Shown: positions 24,753 through 34,606 of the stretch, one piece after another | Layout of the letters: each line of letters opens with the position of its first letter | How positions within the stretch are numbered: position 1 is the stretch's first letter | Assembly: GCF_006124995.1 (NCBI RefSeq) | Contig: NZ_QEWN01000006.1 | Location: 1 to 47,475 of the forward strand | From: Vibrio sp. Hep-1b-8 | GTDB lineage: Bacteria > Pseudomonadota > Gammaproteobacteria > Enterobacterales > Vibrionaceae | Direction: 5' to 3' | DNA: 47,475 nucleotides | The notes under the pieces: generated by a model | Databases searched by the model: none | What the model was told of the DNA's origin: nothing | Seen by the model: only the letters and a program-made list of their open reading frames with translations | Position numbers and translations under genes: made by a program

Positions 24753-25835
24753 TTATTGAGTGCTATCTAGATAGGCTTTTGATGAGATATCTGTCCACGC
24801 ACGCACTTTAGCTAAGTATTGCTTTTGAGATTCGATAATTTCTTTAGCTAACACATCTTTTTCGGCTTGCTCTGCGAGTAGTTCAGATGTAGCAGCTTGC
24901 ATTGCATGAAGTACTTCAGGTGGGAAATCCCTCACTTTTATATCAGGATACTCTGCACTCATAGTTGCCCAGCTATTTGCGTTCGCATCTACCGCTTGGG
25001 TATACATATCAAACGCACTGACACGAAATGCCGTTTCGAGAATGGTTTGCAGATCTTTAGGAAGCTTGTCCCAAGTCTTCTTGTTGACTAGGAATTGTGT
25101 TTCGGATCCTGGTTCATGCCACGCGGTGTAATAGTAGGGAGCAATTTTTTGAAATCCCATACGTAGATCAAACGCGGGTCCTACCCATTCAAGTGCATCG
25201 ATGGTTCCACGTTCAAGTGATGTATAAAGTTCCCCCGGAGCAATGTTTGTTGGCGCAGCGCCAACTTTTGCCATGACTTCGCCGGCAAAGCCCGGAATAC
25301 GAATCTTAAGCCCTTGTAAATCTTCTACTGAATTAATCTCTTTTTTAAACCAACCGCCCATTTGAATGTCGGAGTTGCCACCTGGAAACGACAATAGGTT
25401 ATGTGGTGCATAGACTTTTTCCATTAACTCCATACCGCCACCACGGTAAAACCAAGCATACTGCTCGGTTGAAATCATACCGAAAGGCATCGAAGAAAAG
25501 TAAAGTGTATTAGGCACTTTTCCTTTCCAGTAATAAGAGCTCGAGTGACCTAAGTCGTATTGGCCTGATTTTACTAAGTCAAAAATGCCAAGTGGTGCTT
25601 TATGTTTGTTTGCAGAGTCGATACGAATTTGTAGTCTGCCATTAGACATTTCATCTGCCAGCTTCGCCATGTTTTTTGTGGCATCACCTAATATAGGAGT
25701 ATTTGGCCCCCATGTTTCGGCGAGCGTGAGTCGGTAGACTTTCTCTGCGGCGAGACTTGAAAATGACCCTAGAGCTAATGAACTCGTCAGCACTCCAGCG
25801 AGCACTGTACGAAGTGTTATTTTAATTGGCAGCAT
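24753..25835 (-). CDS. TRAP-type substrate-binding protein (DctP family)
   Basis: A 360-residue periplasmic protein with a signal peptide (hydrophobic stretch about residues 10-29, probable cleavage after SLAA). It is followed by the DctP fold: LTLAETWGPNTPILGDATKN, then VEDLQGLKIRIPGFAGEVMAKVGAAP, with the conserved Arg in KIRIPG that binds a carboxylate, and PGELYTSLERGTIDALEW. The latter fits the 2-oxo-acid-binding TakP subgroup. No DctQ or DctM permease gene is adjacent, so it is an orphan. An AAGGAAG site lies 10 bases before the ATG. From memory, a solute-binding protein gene near glmS and an OlsF-like gene is also seen in V. cholerae. Confidence 0.88.
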   Translation of the reverse strand: MLPIKITLRTVLAGVLTSSLALGSFSSLAAEKVYRLTLAETWGPNTPILGDATKNMAKLADEMSNGRLQIRIDSANKHKAPLGIFDLVKSGQYDLGHSSSYYWKGKVPNTLYFSSMPFGMISTEQYAWFYRGGGMELMEKVYAPHNLLSFPGGNSDIQMGGWFKKEINSVEDLQGLKIRIPGFAGEVMAKVGAAPTNIAPGELYTSLERGTIDALEWVGPAFDLRMGFQKIAPYYYTAWHEPGSETQFLVNKKTWDKLPKDLQTILETAFRVSAFDMYTQAVDANANSWATMSAEYPDIKVRDFPPEVLHAMQAATSELLAEQAEKDVLAKEIIESQKQYLAKVRAWTDISSKAYLDSTQ

Positions 25836-26048
25836 AACGATACGACTTCCTTGTTGTTTTGTGTGTCTAGAGCTAGCTTTTCTTCTGTTGATTTTTTCGT
25901 CAATCTAATTTTTGTTCGTCGGATTGCACTTGGATTGGAGTGTATGACTACATGAAAGATAATTATTAGAATGTAGTGGTGGAGTTAGGGGCTTATATGC
26001 ACCTAAATGATAGGAAGCGAGGGGTTATTTAGAGAATAATTCCGCTGA

Positions 26049-26078
26049 CAAAAGTGCTGCATGTGTCACGCAGCACTG
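26049..26078 (-). terminator. Terminator after the OlsF-like gene
   Basis: On the minus strand AGTGCTGC and GCAGCACT flank a 9-base loop, and TTTTGTC follows, 14 bases after the stop codon. Confidence 0.7.
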
Positions 26079-26091
26079 AGTCGTTAGATAA

Positions 26092-27852
26092 CTATTCTGA
26101 GGTTTGATGATAACTGAGATAGTGTTGAGCTTGTTCAAGCCCCATATATCGCGCCAATGTCTTACTATCAACTTGTCTGAGATCGACAACGATTAAGCCA
26201 TCCAAGGCATTGTTGAAGTCAGGATCAACGTTGAAAGAGATAAGTTTGCCGTTTAAGGCGAGGTATTGGCGCAATAAAACGGGTATTCCCTTTCCTTGAT
26301 CAATACGAGCAACGACTCGAGCCAAGAGTTGAAGATCCCCCAGCGCAGTTAGCATGCTGGTATTCCAACTGTTGTCTGATTTAGGGAGTGGGTTCGATGG
26401 AGAGACATGCTCTGCCTTTGCTGCATCACAATAGTGTAATGTCATACACTCGGCGAGCAACTGTCGGGTCTGTTCACTGTAATCGTTGCTGATACTGACT
26501 GGGCCGAACAGATGCGTGTATTCAGGATGGTGAGAGACGAACGTCGCGATACCTTTCCATAGTAGCAATAGAGCGGTCATACTTTTTTGATACGGTAGAT
26601 CAATCACGGATCTTCCCATCTCAATGGATTTCCCCATACTGGCTATAAATGGCATGTCGTAATGAAATAATGTACGGGAATAAAGACCTTCAGTCCCTAT
26701 GTCACTTAGAATTTCGTCGACCAAACCAAGTCGATAAGCACCGACCAAGCATTGGTTTTCTCTGTCCCAAACAAATAGATGACGGTAATAGTGATCAAAC
26801 TGATCAAGATCCAACGCTAGTCCTGTACCTTCACCCGCTCTTCTAAAGTTAGTTTCTCTGAGTCTGCCTATTTCATGCAGTAGCGAAGGGATATTCTCTG
26901 AGAAGGTGCAGTACACATCGAGTTCACCACTTGAAAGTAGCCGATGATCACTGGGCAGATTATCGAGATCTTCAAGTAGATCTTTTAGCGGCAAAGGCTG
27001 AGCGACGGGAAACTCGTTTTGCGATGACGATGAATCGATAGACTTAGATTGGACTAAGTGTTGAAGCAGGTATGTATTGAGACGCAAATAGTTGGTCATT
27101 TGAACATCGGTTAATCCTTTTACTTCGCGGTATTGAATCGCAGAACCGATAGCGATCTTTATAGTCTGTGTTGACTTGTTAAGCAGTTCCCTGCCCAGCA
27201 TTAAGGTGCGAAGTAGGGGATGTACCTTCCCCGCCAAATAGAAGCGTTTTGAATTCTGTCCATTGATAAAAACTGGCACTGTGGTAGCGCCTGATTTGCG
27301 GATTAAACTGCTGACAGAGCGGCTCCACTCTTTGTCTTCTAAGCGCTGCGCTTTACTATCGACGAGTTGAGAAACTTCACCGGCGGGAAACAGCAGGATT
27401 AGCCCATTGTTCGCAAGATGCTGATGGGCTTGACGAAGTGCTTTTAAGTTCGCTTTCTGAGCGCTATGACCCGCAAACACATCGACACCAATAAAGAGTT
27501 CATCGAGCTCAGGAACCGTTTTTAGATATTGATTGGCGAGAATTTTTACATCTTGACGAATGGTGAGCAGCAGCTCAGCAAGTATCACCCCTTCTACGCA
27601 TCCAAGGGGGTGGTTTGCAACGATCACCGTCGCGCCAGAAGCTGGAATCCCTCCTTTAGTGCCATGGCTGATATCATAATCAATACCAAGCACTTCGAGA
27701 GTGAACCTGATAAATGCTTGGGTATCACAACCTGCGGGGCGTTGGGCATAAAACCGTTCGAGTTTACTTAGTCCTGTTGCCCATTCAGCGATGGACTCGG
27801 CGAAGCGAAATGGCGTTTTTTTTGGTAGACGAAATGGGCTAGAGGTTTGCAT
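26092..27852 (-). CDS. olsF: Bifunctional acyltransferase, ornithine-lipid synthase OlsF-like
   Basis: A 586-residue two-domain protein. The N-terminal part (about 50-270) is a PlsC-type acyltransferase with VANHPLGCVEG (residues 78-88; His-81, where the common motif is NHxxxxD) and LFPAGEVSQL. The C-terminal part (about 320-500) is the acyl-homoserine-lactone-synthase-like/GNAT domain often annotated as hemolysin: DVYCTFSENIPSLL, then LFVWDRENQCLVGAYRLG and EMGRSVIDLPYQKS. This architecture is that of OlsF, in which the C-terminal half N-acylates ornithine and the N-terminal half O-acylates lyso-ornithine lipid. The ATG at 27852 is preferred (AGAGAGAA upstream); the frame stays open to 27921 without family sequence. 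A PhoB-box-like site lies 79 bases upstream, fitting phosphate-starvation control. Confidence 0.8.
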   Translation of the reverse strand: MQTSSPFRLPKKTPFRFAESIAEWATGLSKLERFYAQRPAGCDTQAFIRFTLEVLGIDYDISHGTKGGIPASGATVIVANHPLGCVEGVILAELLLTIRQDVKILANQYLKTVPELDELFIGVDVFAGHSAQKANLKALRQAHQHLANNGLILLFPAGEVSQLVDSKAQRLEDKEWSRSVSSLIRKSGATTVPVFINGQNSKRFYLAGKVHPLLRTLMLGRELLNKSTQTIKIAIGSAIQYREVKGLTDVQMTNYLRLNTYLLQHLVQSKSIDSSSSQNEFPVAQPLPLKDLLEDLDNLPSDHRLLSSGELDVYCTFSENIPSLLHEIGRLRETNFRRAGEGTGLALDLDQFDHYYRHLFVWDRENQCLVGAYRLGLVDEILSDIGTEGLYSRTLFHYDMPFIASMGKSIEMGRSVIDLPYQKSMTALLLLWKGIATFVSHHPEYTHLFGPVSISNDYSEQTRQLLAECMTLHYCDAAKAEHVSPSNPLPKSDNSWNTSMLTALGDLQLLARVVARIDQGKGIPVLLRQYLALNGKLISFNVDPDFNNALDGLIVVDLRQVDSKTLARYMGLEQAQHYLSYHQTSE

Positions 27853-27930
27853 TTTATTCTCTCTACGGCTGTATTCGTTGTGAGAATAGATAAGCGAAGT
27901 TTCAATAAGGCTGCATTTCAATGAGGAATT

Positions 27931-27949
27931 GGTGACAAAGCGATGACGC
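27931..27949 (-). promoter_or_regulatory. PhoB-box-like direct repeat upstream of olsF
   Basis: On the minus strand GCGTCAT, four bases, TTGTCAC match the Pho-box layout CTGTCAT-N4-CTGTCAC at 5 and 6 of 7 positions. It lies 79 bases before the proposed ATG, a usual distance. Phosphate-limited induction of ornithine lipid synthesis is known in several bacteria, including vibrios. Confidence 0.45.
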
Positions 27950-28180
27950 TCTTGTTACGTGATTTTATGTCTAGAAAAGATGAAAAACCAACTTAACATT
28001 TCAGATTTAAAATGACTGGATCGCAAATCATTTGTTTTAGTTATGACTATATAAGGAATACTGCTAGCTTTATTAAGCGGGTAAGGTGTAGCTAAAAGCT
28101 TGGTCAAAACAAGTTATGTGCAGCACCAAGTCAAGTTTACCTTCGTTTATGCTGCTCTGGGATACACTCTTGTCACCAAG

Positions 28181-28208
28181 AGAAAACGGGAACCGTAAGG
28201 TTCCCGTT
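28181..28208 (-). terminator. Terminator after ispB
   Basis: A perfect 10-base stem AACGGGAACC / GGTTCCCGTT with a 4-base loop is followed on the minus strand by TTTTCTC. Confidence 0.85.
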
Positions 28209-28232
28209 GTTGTGATTCAATCAATTGAGCGC

Positions 28233-29204
28233 TTAGCTAGTGCGGTGTACCGACATATGCGCGAGAGTAATTAGTGCCTGCTTGTAAACGGATTCTTCTA
28301 ACACATCCAATTGCGCGATCGCTTTGTCTGCTTCTTGATAAGCTTTTTGGCGGGTGTATTCCAAAGAGCCAGTCTCTTCCATTGCTGCGAGAATGTCGTT
28401 AAGACGCTCCATACCATTGGCTTTTTCAATCGCTTCATGAATCATGGCGGTTTGCTGCGCCGTGCCATGCTGCATTGCGTATAAAAGAGGCAATGTTGGT
28501 TTACCTTCGGCTAAGTCGTCCCCGACATTTTTGCCCATCTCTTCACCGTCAGAGGTGTAATCCATAACATCATCGATAAGCTGGAATGCAGTACCTAGAT
28601 ATTTCCCGTAGTTTTGCAGTGCCAGTTCAACTTCGGCGGGCGCATCGCAGAGGATAGCACCAATTTGTGTCGCGGCTTCAAAAAGACGTGCTGTTTTCGA
28701 GTAGATAACTTGCATGTAGCTTTCTTCAGTCGTGTCGGGATCATTACAGTTCATTAGTTGTAGAACTTCACCCTCAGCAATCACGTTTACCGCATCACTC
28801 ATCAGCTTGAGGATCTTCAAAGATCCCAGTTCTGTCATCATCTGGAATGAGCGAGTGTAAATAAAGTCTCCAACTAACACACTCGCCGCGTTACCAAATG
28901 CAGCGTTGGCCGTTGCTTTGCCGCGTCGCATATCAGACTCATCGACCACATCGTCATGAAGTAGAGTGGCGGTGTGAATGAACTCAATAAAGGCTGCGGA
29001 AGTGGTGTGAGCCTCTCCCTGATAACCGAGTGCTCGTGCTGATAAAACAGCAAGTAATGGACGGATACGCTTGCCGCCTCCACTAACGATGTAGAAACCA
29101 AGTTGATTGATTAAAGAGACATCAGAGTTGAGTTGAGCGTGAATTGTTTCGTTCACTTTTGCCATGTCATCGGCGGTGAGTGCTTGGATAGCTTTAAAAT
29201 CCAT
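28233..29204 (-). CDS. ispB: Octaprenyl diphosphate synthase
   Basis: IspB builds the C40 (octaprenyl) side chain of ubiquinone and menaquinone from farnesyl and isopentenyl diphosphate. The 323-residue length fits. Both aspartate-rich motifs are present: LLHDDVVDESDMRRG and LIDDVMDY. GGGKRIRPLL near residue 45 is the family's first conserved block. The ATG at 29204 gives the E. coli-like start MDFKAIQALT; the frame is open upstream to 29270 without support. It is divergent from rplU-rpmA-cgtA, the conserved gammaproteobacterial arrangement. Confidence 0.95.
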   Translation of the reverse strand: MDFKAIQALTADDMAKVNETIHAQLNSDVSLINQLGFYIVSGGGKRIRPLLAVLSARALGYQGEAHTTSAAFIEFIHTATLLHDDVVDESDMRRGKATANAAFGNAASVLVGDFIYTRSFQMMTELGSLKILKLMSDAVNVIAEGEVLQLMNCNDPDTTEESYMQVIYSKTARLFEAATQIGAILCDAPAEVELALQNYGKYLGTAFQLIDDVMDYTSDGEEMGKNVGDDLAEGKPTLPLLYAMQHGTAQQTAMIHEAIEKANGMERLNDILAAMEETGSLEYTRQKAYQEADKAIAQLDVLEESVYKQALITLAHMSVHRTS

Positions 29205-29475
29205 TGTAAATCCGGCTGAGGTTAGAACTAGTAAGGTATTCTTATCTACTTTAATCGTTGAATAATACACTAAAAAACGTTGATTAATACATGGTTAACG
29301 GGCATCATTTGGGCACTTTTCATTGGCGATTAGCTTTTCGCCAATTTTTTCAAAATATGGCTTGTCATAGGTGCGACCTTTCTGTAGAATCTGCGCCCTA
29401 TTGATGATTAGTTTAGCGCACACCCTTAATGCTCAAAAAATAGCATACGGCTGTGCGGAAAAAGCGGAGTAAGAT

Positions 29476-29787
29476 ATGTACGCTGTTTTCCAATCTGGTG
29501 GTAAACAACACCGTGTAAGCGAAGGTCAAACTCTTCGTTTAGAGAAATTAGACGTTGAAACTGGTGCAACAGTTGAATTTGATAAAGTTCTTCTTGTAGC
29601 TAACGGTGAAGACATTAAAGTTGGTGCTCCTCTAGTAGAGGGTGGTAAAATTGTTGCTGAAGTAGTACAACACGGTCGTGGCGATAAAGTTAAAATCGTT
29701 AAGTTCCGTCGTCGTAAGCACTCTCGTAAGCAACAGGGTCACCGTCAGTGGTTCACGGAAGTGAAAATCACTGGTATCAACGCTTAA
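29476..29787 (+). CDS. rplU: 50S ribosomal protein L21
   Basis: L21 binds 23S rRNA in the large subunit. The 103-residue protein begins [18 protein letters not shown] and contains [15 protein letters not shown], the basic RNA-binding end of the family. The ATG follows GCGGAGTAAG. It precedes rpmA by 20 bases and forms the usual rplU-rpmA operon. Confidence 0.98.
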
Positions 29788-29807
29788 TCGATTAGGAGAG
29801 TTTAACA

Positions 29808-30065
29808 ATGGCACACAAAAAAGCTGGTGGTTCTACTCGTAACGGCCGCGATTCAGAAAGCAAACGTCTAGGTGTTAAGCGTTTCGGTGGTGAGTCTGTT
29901 CTTGCAGGTAACATCATCGTTCGTCAACGTGGTACTAAGTTCCACGCTGGCACTAACGTTGGTATCGGTAAAGACCACACTCTTTTCGCTCTTACTGAAG
30001 GTAAAGTGAAATTTGAAGTGAAAGGTCCAAAAAACCGTAAATTCGTTAGCATCGAAGCTGAGTAA
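29808..30065 (+). CDS. rpmA: 50S ribosomal protein L27
   Basis: L27 reaches the peptidyl-transferase centre with its N-terminal tail. The 85-residue protein starts [20 protein letters not shown] and has the conserved [17 protein letters not shown] core. It starts with AHKKAGGS directly, so there is no cleavable N-terminal extension. AGGAGAG precedes the ATG. A terminator follows. Confidence 0.98.
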   Translation: MAHKKAGGSTRNGRDSESKRLGVKRFGGESVLAGNIIVRQRGTKFHAGTNVGIGKDHTLFALTEGKVKFEVKGPKNRKFVSIEAE

Positions 30066-30109
30066 TTAAACTCCTGTTTAATTATTAGCTTTAAAGCTGA
30101 ATTCAAAAG

Positions 30110-30136
30110 CCCTGCCGATTCGGCGGGGTTTTTTAT
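30110..30136 (+). terminator. Terminator after rpmA
   Basis: A stem CCCTGCCG / CGGCGGGG (one G-T pair) with an ATT loop is followed by six T. Confidence 0.88.
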
Positions 30137-30340
30137 TTATGGTAGTAGGAATAGATACTAAGGCACTTTGAAAAAAGTCCCTCATTATATATTCCTAAGT
30201 GGCAGGACGATCGAAGATCAAGGTGATCGATCTGAAAATGGAATCTGCTAGAATTTATATCATTCACTTCGGTGTCCATGATTGAAGTTTGAGATGATAT
30301 TTGCAACGCAGCTATGACACATAGCATAAGGGCGGAGTAA

Positions 30341-31516
<1,176 letters not shown>

Positions 31517-31531
31517 CCGTGCATAATATTC

Positions 31532-31560
31532 AAAGCCGCAATATCAATTGCGGCTTTTTT
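31532..31560 (+). terminator. Terminator after cgtA
   Basis: An 11-base stem AAAGCCGCAAT / ATTGCGGCTTT is followed by six T in total. Confidence 0.9.
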
Positions 31561-31786
31561 GTGTCTAAATCAAATCTTCGAAGCGTATTTCAACGCAAAA
31601 TATACAAGTTCAAACTCTGCCATACGGCGAGCGGTTTGGATAACTGTGCAGGAAAAATCGCTCGGCTCAGGATAGAGAGTGTCGTTATTGATTTGGTGAC
31701 AAACCTTATCATGGCTCTGAGTGGTTTTGATCAGCTTGAATGACTAGGTAATCATTCACGTTGGTATAAAGGAGTAGAAAAAAATC

Positions 31787-32554
31787 ATGGCATCAAAACA
31801 GCGAGCGGTTTCTCGTTTAGTTGCCCAAGCAGGGCAAATGTTGTTAGCACACGGTGCAGAAAGTACTCTCGTTGGTGACCTAATGCGTCGCTTTGGTCTT
31901 GCCGCTGGAATGGATGAGGTGGAAGTCTCTCTTTCTGCCAGCTCTCTAGTGGTTACTACGGTTTATCAAGAACACTGTATAACAACGGCGCGACGATGTC
32001 CGGATCGTGGCATTAACATGTGGGCCATTACGCAGGTACAGCGTATTTGTATCATGCTGGAGCGGGGAATCATCGATTATCCTCTTGCCCAGCAGAAACT
32101 TGATAAGGTCAGCCCAGAGCGATACAACCGCTGGCTTGTGGTCTTTATGATTGGTTTATCTTGTGCGGCATTCAGCCGTTTAGCTGGAGGTGATTGGCTG
32201 GTTTTTACCATGACTTTTATCGCTTCCGCTGTTGGTATGGTCGTTCGCCAAGAGATCGGTCACCGCCATTTTAACCCTTTAATGAATTTTGCGGCGACGG
32301 CCTTTGTCACAACCGTTGTTTCAGCTCAAGCCGTGATTTACCAGTTAGGGAATTCACCGTCATTGGTGATGGCTTCGTCTGTCTTAATGCTTGTTCCAGG
32401 ATTCCCTCTAATCAACTCGGTCGCTGACATGCTAAAGGGTTACGTTAACATGGGGATTGCTCGTTTTGTTATGGCAAGTTTACTCACTTTAGCGACCAGT
32501 TTAGGCATCGTAGCTGCAATGAGTTTAGTTGGGGTTTGGGGGTGGGTCGCATGA
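31787..32554 (+). CDS. yjjP: ThrE-family exporter, large subunit (YjjP-like)
   Basis: A 255-residue protein with the ThrE_1 cytoplasmic N-terminal domain (about residues 5-120: LVAQAGQMLLAHGAEST, VSLSASSLVVTTV). About five membrane helices follow, from residue 120 onward. It works with the next gene as the two halves of a ThrE-type exporter; the E. coli pair YjjP-YjjB has been linked to succinate export. The stop codon overlaps the next start (ATGA), so the two are translationally coupled. The exported substrate in this organism is unknown. Confidence 0.85.
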   Translation: MASKQRAVSRLVAQAGQMLLAHGAESTLVGDLMRRFGLAAGMDEVEVSLSASSLVVTTVYQEHCITTARRCPDRGINMWAITQVQRICIMLERGIIDYPLAQQKLDKVSPERYNRWLVVFMIGLSCAAFSRLAGGDWLVFTMTFIASAVGMVVRQEIGHRHFNPLMNFAATAFVTTVVSAQAVIYQLGNSPSLVMASSVLMLVPGFPLINSVADMLKGYVNMGIARFVMASLLTLATSLGIVAAMSLVGVWGWVA

Positions 32555-33024
32555 TCTCTGTTGATCTTCTTGTTGGTCTCATCAATGATATGTTATTTGC
32601 TGCAATTCCGGCGGTGGGATTCGCGTTAGTATTCAATGTCCCACAGAAAGCACTGGTCTACTGCGCACTTGGTGGAGCTATCGGTCATGGCTCGCGTTAT
32701 TTGATGATGCATTTTGGTATTCCGATCGAGTGGGCGACGTTCTTTGCTGCCATGCTGGTGAGTATGGTTGGTATCCATTGGTCTGCTCGATTTTTAGCTC
32801 ATCCCAAAGTCTTCACTGTGGCAGCATTAATTCCTATGGTGCCTGGTGTTTTTGCTTTTAAAGCTATGATTGCATTAGTTGAGCTCAACCACCGTGGTTA
32901 TTCTCCCGAATTAGTTGCCATGTTGATGGAAAACTTTCTCAAGGCAATGTTTATAATTGCAGGATTAGCGGTTGGCTTAGCTATGCCAGGGTTGTTATTC
33001 TACCGCCGCAAACCAATCGTTTAG
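32551..33024 (+). CDS. yjjB: ThrE-family exporter, small subunit (YjjB-like)
   Basis: A 157-residue membrane protein of the ThrE_2 type with about five helices. The conserved ALGGAIGHGSRYLMM and ALIPMVPGVFAFKAM are visible. The ATG at 32551 is chosen because it overlaps the stop of the upstream gene as ATGA; an in-frame TTG upstream at 32536 is less likely. It is not a broken fragment: YjjP and YjjB are separate genes in enterics too. folA starts 20 bases further on. Confidence 0.85.
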   Translation: MISVDLLVGLINDMLFAAIPAVGFALVFNVPQKALVYCALGGAIGHGSRYLMMHFGIPIEWATFFAAMLVSMVGIHWSARFLAHPKVFTVAALIPMVPGVFAFKAMIALVELNHRGYSPELVAMLMENFLKAMFIIAGLAVGLAMPGLLFYRRKPIV

Positions 33025-33044
33025 GGATACAGGAGAGTAGTAGA

Positions 33045-33524
33045 ATGATCATTAGCATGATTGCCGCGATGGCACATGATCGCATCATAGGTAAAGATAA
33101 CCAGATGCCTTGGCACCTTCCGGCTGATTTTGCTTGGTTTAAGCGTTGTACTATGGGTAAACCAGTCATTATGGGACGGAAGACCTATGAGTCTATTGGA
33201 CGCCCGCTTCCTGGAAGAGAGAATATCGTGATCAGTCGCGATGCCTCACTGGTTATCGAAGGTGTTACAACCGTGACCTCAATCGATGAGGCTCTGTCCG
33301 TTGCTGGTGATGTAGCAGAAGTGATGATCATTGGGGGAGGAACCATTTACCAAGCCTGCTTGCCAAAAGCGCAAAAGCTATATGTGACGCATATTGATGC
33401 GCAAGTTGATGGTGATACTCAATTCCCAGCTTGGAGTGATGATTTTCAAGAAGTCCATTCTGAAGCTTATCAGGCGGACGAGAACAACGCTTATGACATG
33501 CGTTTTGTGGTTTTAGAAAGATAG
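33045..33524 (+). CDS. folA: Dihydrofolate reductase
   Basis: FolA reduces dihydrofolate to tetrahydrofolate with NADPH and is the target of trimethoprim. The 159-residue length equals the E. coli chromosomal enzyme. MIISMIAAMAHDRIIGKDN, PWHLPADFAWFK (the catalytic Asp in PAD), GRKTYESIGRPLPGR and IIGGGTIYQACLPKAQ are the classic motifs. ACAGGAGAG precedes the ATG. It is the typical chromosomal form, with no sign of being a plasmid-borne resistance type. Confidence 0.96.
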   Translation: MIISMIAAMAHDRIIGKDNQMPWHLPADFAWFKRCTMGKPVIMGRKTYESIGRPLPGRENIVISRDASLVIEGVTTVTSIDEALSVAGDVAEVMIIGGGTIYQACLPKAQKLYVTHIDAQVDGDTQFPAWSDDFQEVHSEAYQADENNAYDMRFVVLER

Positions 33525-33535
33525 TGATGAGAGCG

Positions 33536-33623
33536 GGCGCGTCCAGCGAGAACGCTTCGCTCCGAGATCGGGCTTCGCCCTGCGAGAATTTAGAACGGAC
33601 TTCGTCCTTCGAGAGGGGGGGGG
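33536..33623 (+). repeat. Cluster of TTCG mini-hairpins and G9 run downstream of folA
   Basis: Three short hairpin-like units occur in 65 bases: around CGCTTCGCTC (33545-33562), GGGCTTCGCCC (33570-33580) and GGACTTCGTCC (33597-33607). They are separated by CGAGA-like spacers. A run of nine G follows (33615-33623). They look like members of a dispersed palindromic repeat family; I cannot name it. Confidence 0.6.
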
Positions 33624-33720
33624 ATGAGTGAGTCTAAAGTTGCAGGCCGTGCTGGCTTCTATTTAATTGCCTGAGTTTAAAAGAACAGGTTTGACACATG
33701 GCGTCAAACCTTAAAAATTT

Positions 33721-33797
33721 ACTCGCTACTCGCTACTCGCTACTCGCTACTCGCTACTCGCTACTCGCTACTCGCTACTCGCTACTCGCTACTCGCT
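33721..33797. repeat. Heptanucleotide tandem array, 11 x ACTCGCT
   Basis: Eleven exact copies of ACTCGCT run from 33721 to 33797. The array includes the stop codon of apaH and, on the minus strand, the preceding codons for its C-terminal residues. The unit length is not a multiple of three. It is a simple-sequence array and lacks the spacers of a CRISPR. Confidence 0.97.
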
Positions 33798-34597
33798 AAC
33801 GCTTCTTGCGTAAAGAAACGCTTATCTTCCCAACGTAACATGGTCAGTTTCCCACCCCAGACACAGCCAGTATCCAAGCCTATCACCTCTTTACCTTCGT
33901 AGCCTTCCAATGCTGCCCAGTGACCAAACAGTACGGTTTTATCTAACTTGATTCTTTGTTTCAGTTTAAACCAAGGCACCAGACTGTGAGTCTTGACGTC
34001 TTTGGGCGGGAGTTTGCACTCCATGTCTAATCTTCCTTGCGCATCGCAAAAGCGCATGCGGGTGAATGCGTTGATGATATAGCGGTAACGCTCAATGCCT
34101 TGTAGTGTATTGGACCAGAGATCAGGTTGGTTAGCGTACATATTCTCTATTAACCAAGGCCACTCGTCACTGTGTAGGATGGCTTCCACTTCTCTGGAAG
34201 CGACACGCGCTTGATCTAATGTCCACTGGGGAGATATTCCTGCGTGGCACATGACAAATTCATCATGTTCCGCAAAGAGAGGTTGATGGCGTAGCCAATT
34301 GAGCAACTCATGCTTATCTTCCGCGGCAAAGATCGCTGCGGTTTTGTCTTTCTTTTTGACTTTGAATAGCCCAAGTGAAACGGCAAGGAGATGGAGGTCG
34401 TGATTTCCTAGTACCACCTTAGCACAGGGGCCTAGCGAGCGAACAAAATGCAATACCTCAAGTGACTTTGGACCTCGGGCGACAAGATCGCCCGCAAGCC
34501 AGAGTGAGTCATGCTTGCGATCAAATTTGACTTTATCAAGTAACAGTAAGAGTTCGTCTAAGCAACCTTGAAGATCGCCGACAATGTATGTCGCCAC
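33782..34597 (-). CDS. apaH: Symmetrical diadenosine tetraphosphatase
   Basis: ApaH hydrolyses Ap4A to two ADP and removes Np4 caps from RNA. The 271-residue protein carries the calcineurin-type metallophosphatase motifs VGDLQGCLDELLLLL, LAGDLVARGP and VLGNHDLH, and later CHAGISPQW and LFGHWA. Length is in the normal range. Its last four residues and stop codon are encoded by two units of a heptanucleotide repeat array; gain or loss of distal units would not change the protein because the stop lies in the second unit. It is the last gene of lptD-surA-pdxA-rsmA-apaG-apaH. Confidence 0.96.
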   Translation of the reverse strand: MATYIVGDLQGCLDELLLLLDKVKFDRKHDSLWLAGDLVARGPKSLEVLHFVRSLGPCAKVVLGNHDLHLLAVSLGLFKVKKKDKTAAIFAAEDKHELLNWLRHQPLFAEHDEFVMCHAGISPQWTLDQARVASREVEAILHSDEWPWLIENMYANQPDLWSNTLQGIERYRYIINAFTRMRFCDAQGRLDMECKLPPKDVKTHSLVPWFKLKQRIKLDKTVLFGHWAALEGYEGKEVIGLDTGCVWGGKLTMLRWEDKRFFTQEALASSE

Positions 34598-34606
34598 AGT
34601 GATGTC

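Larger units (their letters stand above)
27853..28232. other. olsF-ispB intergenic region (380 bases)
   Basis: The half near olsF contains the PhoB-box-like repeat at 27931-27949. The half near ispB holds the ispB terminator. Between them I see only AT-rich sequence and no credible gene. Confidence 0.5.

Noticed and set aside
31787..33024. ThrE exporter split by a frameshift
   Set aside because: The two parts correspond to separate YjjP and YjjB genes in other gammaproteobacteria, and the ATGA overlap is a normal coupled junction.
33721..33797. Possible CRISPR array
   Set aside because: The 7-base units are contiguous with no spacers and there are no cas genes in the window.
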